Assembly (NCBI GenBank): GCA_963580285.1
Contig: OY757011.1
Location: 152,246,745 to 152,310,744, forward strand
Length of the DNA: 64,000 nt
DNA from: Lucinisca nassula
Lineage: Eukaryota > Mollusca > Bivalvia > Lucinida > Lucinidae
Direction: 5' to 3'
Shown: in pieces, positions 57,770-64,000 of the stretch
Numbering within the stretch: the first letter of the stretch is position 1
Layout of the letters: each line of letters begins with the position of its first letter
Position numbers and translations under genes: made by a program
Notes under the pieces: model-generated
Told to the model about the DNA's origin: nothing
What the model saw: only the letters and a program-made list of their open reading frames with translations
Databases searched by the model: none

Positions 57770-60700
57770 ATTATGCCCCCAACTTCGAAGAAGTTGTGGG
57801 GGCATATTGGTTTTGCCCTGTTCGTCCTTCCGTCCTTACGTCCGTCCCACTTTTTACTGCATAGCATAACTTTAGAACCATGGGTGCTAGGTTTTTGAAA
57901 TTTCATATATGGATTCCTCATGAAAAAATAATTGACCCGTGTTTTTTTTCTCGTCAGGATTATGCCCCTTTTTTGAGTTATGCCCCTTTGCAAAAAATAC
58001 TATGAAATCTTGTAAGCAAGATATCTCAAAAACTGTTTGAGCTATTGCCCTGAAACTTTACATGCTGGTTGGGGATGATGAGTAGATGAACTGATTAACT
58101 TTTGAAAAAAATCCGAAATTTTTTTCTTGCGTTATGGCCCTTTGAAATTTTTCGCGTTTTAAGTTTGTAAGCAAGATATCTAAAAAAACTATTTGAGGTT
58201 TTTCCCCGAAACTTCACAGACTTGTCGGGGATGATGAGTAGATGAACTGATCAACTTTTGAAAAAAATCCGATTTTTTTTTCTTGAGTTATGGCCCTTAG
58301 ATTTTTTTCGTGTTTTCAGCTTGTAAGCAAGATATCTCAATAATTGTTTGAGCGATTGCCCTGCAACTTTACAAGCTGGTTTGGGATGATGTGTAGATGA
58401 AGTGATTAACTGTTGAAAAAAAATCCTATATTTTTTTCTTGAGTTATGGCCCTTTGAAATTTTTCGCGTTTTAAGTTTGTAAGCAAGATATCTCAAAAAC
58501 TATATGAGGTTTTTCCCCAAAACTTCACAGACTGGTTGGGTATGATGAGTAGATGAACTGATTAACTTTTGAAAAAAATCCAATTTTTTTTTCTTGAGTT
58601 ATGGCCCTTTGATTTTTTTCGTGTTTTCAGCTTGTAAGCAAGATATCTCAAAAATTGTTTGAGCTATTGCCCTGAAACTTTACAGGCTGGTTGGGGATGA
58701 TGAGTAGATGAACTGATTAACTTTTGAAAAAAATCCGAAATTTTTTTCTTGAGTTATGGCCCTTTGAAATTTTTCGCGTTTTGGCGTCCTTCCGTCCTTA
58801 CGTCCGTCCCACTTTTTACTGCATAGCATAACTTTAGAACCATGGGTGCTAGGTTTTTGAAATTTCATATATGGATTCCTCATGAAAAAATAATTGACCC
58901 GTGTTTTTTTTCTCGTCAGGATTATGCCCCTTTTTTGAGTTATGCCCCTTTGCAAAAAATACTATGAAATCTTGTAAGCAAGATATCTCAAAAACTGTTT
59001 GAGCTATTGCCCTGAAACTTTACATGCTGGTTGGGGATGATGAGTAGATGAACTGATTAACTTTTGAAAAAAATCCGAAATTTTTTTCTTGAGTTATGGC
59101 CCTTTGAAATTTTTCGCGTTTTAAGTTTGTAAGCAAGATATCTAAAAAAACTATTTGAGGTTTTTCCCCGAAACTTCACAGACTTGTCGGGGATGATGAG
59201 TAGATGAACTGATCAACTTTTGAAAAAAATCCGATTTTTTTTTCTTGAGTTATGGCCCTTAGATTTTTTTCGTGTTTTCAGCTTGTAAGCAAGATATCTC
59301 AATAATTGTTTGAGCGATTGCCCTGCAACTTTACAAGCTGGTTTGGGATGATGTGTAGATGAAGTGATTAACTGTTGAAAAAAAATCCTATATTTTTTTC
59401 TTGAGTTATGGCCCTTTGAAATTTTTCGCGTTTTAAGTTTGTAAGCAAGATATCTCAAAAACTATATGAGGTTTTTCCCCAAAACTTCACAGACTGGTTG
59501 GGTATGATGAGTAGATGAACTGATTAACTTTTGAAAAAAATCCAATTTTTTTTTCTTGAGTTATGGCCCTTTGATTTTTTTCGTGTTTTCAGCTTGTAAG
59601 CAAGATATCTCAAAAATTGTTTGAGCTATTGCCCTGAAACTTTACAGGCTGGTTGGGGATGATGAGTAGATGAACTGATTAACTTTTGAAAAAAATCCGA
59701 AATTTTTTTCTTGAGTTATGGCCCTTTGAAATTTTTCGCGTTTTGGCATATTGGTTTTGCCCTGTTCGTCCGTCCGTCCTTCCGTCCTTACGTCCGTCCC
59801 ACTTTTTACTGCATAGCATAACTTTAGAACCATGGGTGCTAGGTTTTTGAAATTTCATATATGGATTCCTCATGAAAAAATAATTGACCCGTGTTTTTTT
59901 TCTCGTCAGGATTATGCCCCTTTTTTGAGTTATGCCCCTTTGCAAAAAATACTATGAAATCTTGTAAGCAAGATATCTCAAAAACTGTTTGAGCTATTGC
60001 CCTGAAACTTTACATGCTGGTTGGGGATGATGAGTAGATGAACTGATTAACTTTTGAAAAAAATCCGAAATTTTTTTCTTGCGTTATGGCCCTTTGAAAT
60101 TTTTCGCGTTTTAAGTTTGTAAGCAAGATATCTAAAAAACTATTTGAGGTTTTTCCCCCGAAACTTCACAGACTTGTCGGGGATGATGAGTAGATGAACT
60201 GATCAACTTTTGAAAAAAATCCGATTTTTTTTCTTGAGTTATGGCCCTTAGATTTTTTTCGTGTTTTCAGCTTGTAAGCAAGATATCTCAATAATTGTTT
60301 GAGCGATTGCCCTGCAACTTTACAAGCTGGTTTGGGATGATGTGTAGATGAAGTGATTAACTGTTGAAAAAAAATCCTATATTTTTTTCTTGAGTTATGG
60401 CCCTTTGAAATTTTTCGCGTTTTAAGTTTGTAAGCAAGATATCTCAAAAACTATATGAGGTTTTTCCCCAAAACTTCACAGACTGGTTGGGTATGATGAG
60501 TAGATGAACTGATTAACTTTTGAAAAAAATCCAATTTTTTTTTTCTTGAGTTATGGCCCTTTGATTTTTTTCGTGTTTTCAGCTTGTAAGCAAGATATCT
60601 CAAAAATTGTTTGAGCTATTGCCCTGAAACTTTACAGGCTGGTTGGGGATGATGAGTAGATGAACTGATTAACTTTTGAAAAAAAAACGAAATTTTTTTC

Positions 60701-60960
60701 TTGAGTTATGGCCCTTTGAAATTTTTCGCGTTTTAAGTTTGTAAGCAAGATATCTAAAAAACTATTTTAGGTTTTTCCCCGAAACTTCACAGACTGGTCA
60801 GGGATGATGAGTAGATGATTAACTACAGCTTTTCTTGTGTAATTTCAGCATTACAGCCACATAAAAACAAGATATCTCAATTACTGTTAGGGACAAGCAG
60901 TGTTAGGGTCAAGCAGTTGGGGGCATTGTGTTTCATAAACACTGGCTCTAGTTATTTTAT
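57770..60960 (+). repeat. Higher-order array: three ~965-990 bp copies of ~152-bp subunits
   Basis: A hairpin, CCCCCAACTTCG/CGAAGAAGTTGTGGGGG, opens the region (about 57776). Then TTCCGTCCTTACGTCCGTCC begins each large copy at about 57828, 58791 and 59780. Each copy has a ~200-bp head and five ~152-bp subunits marked by GTAAGCAAGATATCTCAAAA, GGGATGATGAGTAGATGAAC and TTGAGTTATGGCCCTTTGA. The three large copies are almost identical. Repeated 60-97 codon minus-strand open frames simply follow the repeat. The array closes near 60925 with GTTGGGGGCATTG. Confidence 0.92.
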
Positions 60961-61057
60961 ATGACCATCCTGAATTTGTCGTTGTGATACCTCCAAAGAC
61001 TTAATAACCTATACATCTGTTCATTGTGATCAGAGACTCAGAGTCTACACAGTTTGA

Positions 61058-61072
61058 CCCCCCCCCCCCCCC
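61058..61072. repeat. Short poly-C and duplicated flank
   Basis: C run within a ~120-bp sequence that is itself duplicated: CAAAGACTTAATAACCTATA (about 60993) recurs as CAAAGACTTAATGACCTATA (about 61150), with GTCTACACAGTTTGA following in both. Confidence 0.75.
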
Positions 61073-61409
61073 GTTTTCTGAGCTATTAAAAACTGAACGA
61101 TGTAATTATTTTTTTATGATCAGCCTGCATCGGTCGTTGTGGTACCTTCAAAGACTTAATGACCTATAAATGTGTTCATTGTGATCAAAGTCTACACAGT
61201 TTGAAAAGCCCTCTGTTTTCTGAGCTTTTAAAAACTGAACGAGCGAAGATAGCAAAAGCACAGGCTGATCTACGAATCTACGCAGTTCGAAAAAGCACTC
61301 TGTTTTCTGACCTATTAAAGGCTTAAAACGAGCGAAGATAGCAAAAGCACAGGCTGATCTTCAACAAACAAAATATATGTACATGTAAATAAAGCGATAG
61401 AAAAATCAG

Positions 61410-61550
61410 GCCGAAACGACCCACCAATTTGGCCGAAACGACCCACCCCTGAAATTGGGCCGAAACGACCCAGGCCGAAACGACCCGGCCGAAACGACTC
61501 AGGACCGAAACGACCCAGGGACCGAAACGACTCAGGACCGAAACGACTCG
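61410..61550 (-). repeat. GGCCGAAACGACCC cluster, inverted
   Basis: About nine degenerate copies of GGCCGAAACGACCC, the reverse complement of the 56679-56812 motif. It is followed at 61564-61605 by GTGTCGGGGAACTGTC motifs, the complement of the 56024 ends. Confidence 0.9.
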
Positions 61551-61605
61551 CGACCTTCAAAAGTGTCGGGGAACTGTCTTCAACTGTCTTGTCGGGGAAC
61601 TGTCT

Positions 61606-62343
61606 CGATTCCGTACAAGGAACCCTTGGAAAATATATTTACCATGGACCAGCGTTCTGATCTTCACAAGGTTTTGTTGTTTTTTTTTGCCTAGAATTCC
61701 GAATTCTATTACGAAACAACATTAATCTGAAAGTTTTTGATTGTTGTTTTTTGTGTATGCATATTTCCTGCATATCCCTGCATACAATATGCTGTTCAGA
61801 CATTTATTTTAGAGATATTTTATACCATATTATGTTTTCACTTGTCTAATCACTATTAGCTACATACCCTAAATAAACACATCACACATTTAAATTAGGT
61901 TGTTACCGCTGGAAGAATAAAAAAAAAATGCAAACCTGGTTATGCATGCCGTGTAAATAGGAACATGAATCTCACCAACACCAGTTTTCTCTAAGAATGG
62001 TGGGGTTTAGTGAAATGTGTTTAGTGTGACCGACGCAGTATCAGAAGATAGATAGATAGATGCTCACAACATTTTTTAATATGATTGGGAGGATTTTCCA
62101 TCTTGCATGCTTTATCCTTAAATGAATAGTTGGTTGCTTAAAGGCTTAACATCCCCGGGTTGTTGGGGCTGAGCAAACATTACAGTCCCAGATCAGACAA
62201 CTCCTGGAAGAGTAGACATGATAAGGGGTCTGCACTGTTCGCCATTCCATCTGCACAGTTTGGCTTCTTGCTCGAGTGTGAAATGAATTTGCTAAGCTTT
62301 CAGGAGAATTACTGGTACTGGCCGAGAATTCCAACCAGTCTTC
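61606..62343. other. Non-coding interval
   Basis: No gene seen. A short GATA run (about 62047-62061) and a degraded GCAAACATTACAG..CTGCACTGTTCGCC stem-loop (62172-62243) are present. Confidence 0.5.
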
Positions 62344-62623
62344 CCGGTTTAGCATCCCCAGCAGCACTGTATGGGTCATTTTTGAGATGTTGCTTCCAGT
62401 TTTGTGGGACTTTTACCCGACATTGAGATGAATGACATCTCAAGCCCTGTCACCCAGTGCAACCAATAGGGTTTATAAGCATGGACAGTCCAACTCACAA
62501 CGCTTTGCCTGGGCAGGCCTAGATCCTCTAAGTGGTTTACCAGAACTAGTGTGTGGTCGGTTTCAGCTCTGTGTGGAAAAATCATGCAGCCCATCAAAAT
62601 CCTGATGGGCGGGAGCCGACCAG
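62344..62623 (-). mobile_element. SINE, family A, older copy
   Basis: Minus-strand copy matching GTGGGACTTTTACCCGACAT, GACATCTCAAGCCCTGTC and CATGCAGCCCATC. More substitutions than the copies at 2663 and 35142, and no clear target-site duplication or tail, so it is older or truncated. Confidence 0.8.
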
Positions 62624-62739
62624 GTGTCTAAATTTTTTAGGATTTTTACCATTGTCTTTGTGACTCTTGTGACAAGCACCCACGAATCTATGTTTTGAAC
62701 AAAAATAGTGGGAAAAAATGTAAGGTGTTATTTAGTATG

Positions 62740-62860
62740 ACTTGTTCTCCTTCAATGTCTTTTGATTTACCATATGTATTTGAGCAAACAGTGTAGACAC
62801 AGATGAGACAATGCAGAATGTGTTGTCTCATCCGGGTCTGCACTGTTTGTCACTCATCAA
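62740..62860. repeat. GCAAACAGTG-type stem-loop
   Basis: GAGCAAACAGTGTAGAC and GGTCTGCACTGTTTGTC are inverted arms. GATGAGACAA/TTGTCTCATC forms the inner stem. Confidence 0.7.
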
Positions 62861-62959
62861 GCAACTTTAGGCACAACTTTGGGTAGTATGTTGTACTTAC
62901 TAATTAATCAGTTACAAGCAAATCAGTAATGGTGTTAAGGTCTGAAGCTTATTTTTCCT

Positions 62960-63070
62960 CTAAAGTATTAATTGTGAGTACTCGTTAGAACTGCCTCAAT
63001 GAGGCAGTTCTCATCGATACCTACTTTCTATGTTTTTGAGCAGAAATAAGAAATATAACACTTATTGTCA
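62960..63070. repeat. Stem-loop repeat (CTCGTTAGAAC family), copy 2
   Basis: CTCGTTAGAACTGCCTCA pairs with TGAGGCAGTTCTCATCGA. Shares flanking sequence with 2385-2525 in the opposite orientation. Confidence 0.65.
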
Positions 63071-63315
63071 TCTTCAAATATTCATTTTTTGGCTGTGAAG
63101 TTTACAATGCATTTTATGAGCACCTGAGTATATGCAAGTATGTGAAATTGGTTGTGCATAACTGAAACTCCTTTAAACCATTTTATATCAAATGATTGCA
63201 ATTGGTAGTTAAATGCTGATCATTATGTGTTTTAGTTTATAGTATATTGTTGAGGTTTGGAGGTATTCTCAATATTCTATATATATAATTAATTTGCTTA
63301 TCAGTTTGATAGTCT

Positions 63316-63542
63316 CTAACCCATTTGGCACCGGAAACCCCAAAAGGGTAACTGGCAAACAGTGCAGGCCCAGATCAGATGCTGCAGCAGGCGTCATCTG
63401 ATCAGGGCCTCCACTGTTTGCTATAAGTTCAGTCATTTTCTAAATAAATTCAGAAGAAAGCACAATCTGACACCCCTAAATTTTGAAATGGACTCCTGCT
63501 ATATATAAGGAGGAAGTTTCCATTTGGTACAAAAAGGGTTAA
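63316..63542. mobile_element. ~230-bp MITE, TTAACCC ends, copy 3
   Basis: CTAACCCATTTGGCACCGG to TTTGGTACAAAAAGGGTTAA. Aligns throughout with 14994-15224 and 50251-50479. Confidence 0.88.
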
Positions 63543-64000
63543 TGATGTATTTAATTTTTTAAATTGCAATAATCTCTTTAATGAATTAAATGCAGGAAAT
63601 GACTTAGATAAGGTCACTTAGATCAGAGGTGTTAAATTTAATCCCTTAAGGTATTGTTAAACAGGTGTCATAAACTGGGCAATTTCCTGTCCAGTAATTA
63701 TGGGTTATAAATGTGAGGTGCCATAGGCTCTGGAGGTGTGATATATTGTGTTTACAAATTGAGTTGTTTAATATGTCCAGAGTTGAGACAGAAGATAAAA
63801 ATAATCTGTCATGTAATTTCGTTTTTGCCGCCCTTTAGCTCCTCAGCAGAAATGGAATCAAGACAAAATCACTTCATCTTCTTTGGTACACGCAGATAAA
63901 ATCCTTACTCAAGGTCTTAAAGGTGAACCCCTTGGGTGACAGTTAATAATTGGAGAAAAGCCCTCTAAACTCCCTCCCTGGGTTAGATAAAATCCCCATA
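63543..64000. other. Non-coding interval at window end
   Basis: No supported gene. A good polypyrimidine-AG (TTTTTGCCGCCCTTTAG, ending 63838) precedes ~115 bp of open sequence but no matching donor or family signal is visible. Confidence 0.4.

Noticed and set aside
57700..60447. Repeated minus-strand open frames of 63-97 codons in the higher-order array
   Set aside because: Identical frames recur exactly with the ~965-bp repeat and are Lys/Phe-rich translations of AT-rich subunits.
63820..63960. Internal exon following the polypyrimidine-AG at 63838
   Set aside because: The open frame has no convincing donor, no recognisable protein family and ends in TAA within ~115 bp.

Overview
This window looks like intergenic, repeat-dominated DNA from an animal genome, most likely a bivalve mollusc. 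The basis is AT-rich background sequence, tRNA-derived SINEs with clean target-site duplications, a CR1-like LINE, decayed Tc1 and mariner copies, and several tandem arrays of ~155-165 bp units, one closed by a terminal hairpin as in Pearl/Helentron-type elements. The species call is inference. No complete host gene was found; one short coding-like stretch (55547-55768) could be a terminal exon. Identity and GC statements are by-eye estimates.

Layout. 0-5.8 kb: microsatellites, an inverted-repeat element around a tRNA-like sequence, SINEs and hairpin repeats. 5.8-8.7 kb: a sharply bounded GC-rich island holding a compact, intronless, minus-strand cluster: a decayed gene with TATA-binding-protein-like motifs, a small Cys/His-rich ORF and a broken, unrecognised larger gene. 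A near-identical 46-bp element precedes two of them. The organisation resembles a fragment of a large DNA virus or virus-like element lodged in the genome. 8.7-15.5 kb: SINE, a repeat with a conserved micro-ORF, a Tc1 relic, a 1.1-kb element with perfect 10-bp inverted ends, a mariner relic, AT-rich repeats and a MITE.

15.5-46.15 kb: the dominant structure, a ~30.6-kb imperfect giant inverted repeat. Its outer ~700 bp at each end are inverted copies of each other, and each carries its own ~147-bp palindrome. Almost everything between is a 41-bp minisatellite that runs in one orientation to about 36.56 kb and in the opposite orientation afterwards. Matching landmarks can be paired from the outer ends inward to a centre near 36.48 kb. 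The left arm carries an extra ~4.7-kb block duplication and a 4.7-kb CR1-like LINE. The right arm still holds the empty site for that LINE. The LINE's ORF1 contains a degenerate 2A-type peptide motif.

46.2-64 kb: a SINE with a 13-bp duplication, two related but diverged ~160-bp arrays, a CCGCGGG-rich palindromic cluster, a ~175-bp repeat, a copy of the inverted-repeat element, a foldback element with GTCGGGGAACTGTC ends, mirrored clusters of GGGTCGTTTCGGCC, a TA-flanked MITE, a recent three-copy ~965-bp higher-order array, and further SINE, MITE and hairpin copies.

Few genes here work together. The two systems worth following are the GC-rich cluster with its shared upstream element and the giant palindromic satellite element. 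The latter shows nested insertions that can be put in relative order because its arms record pre- and post-insertion states.
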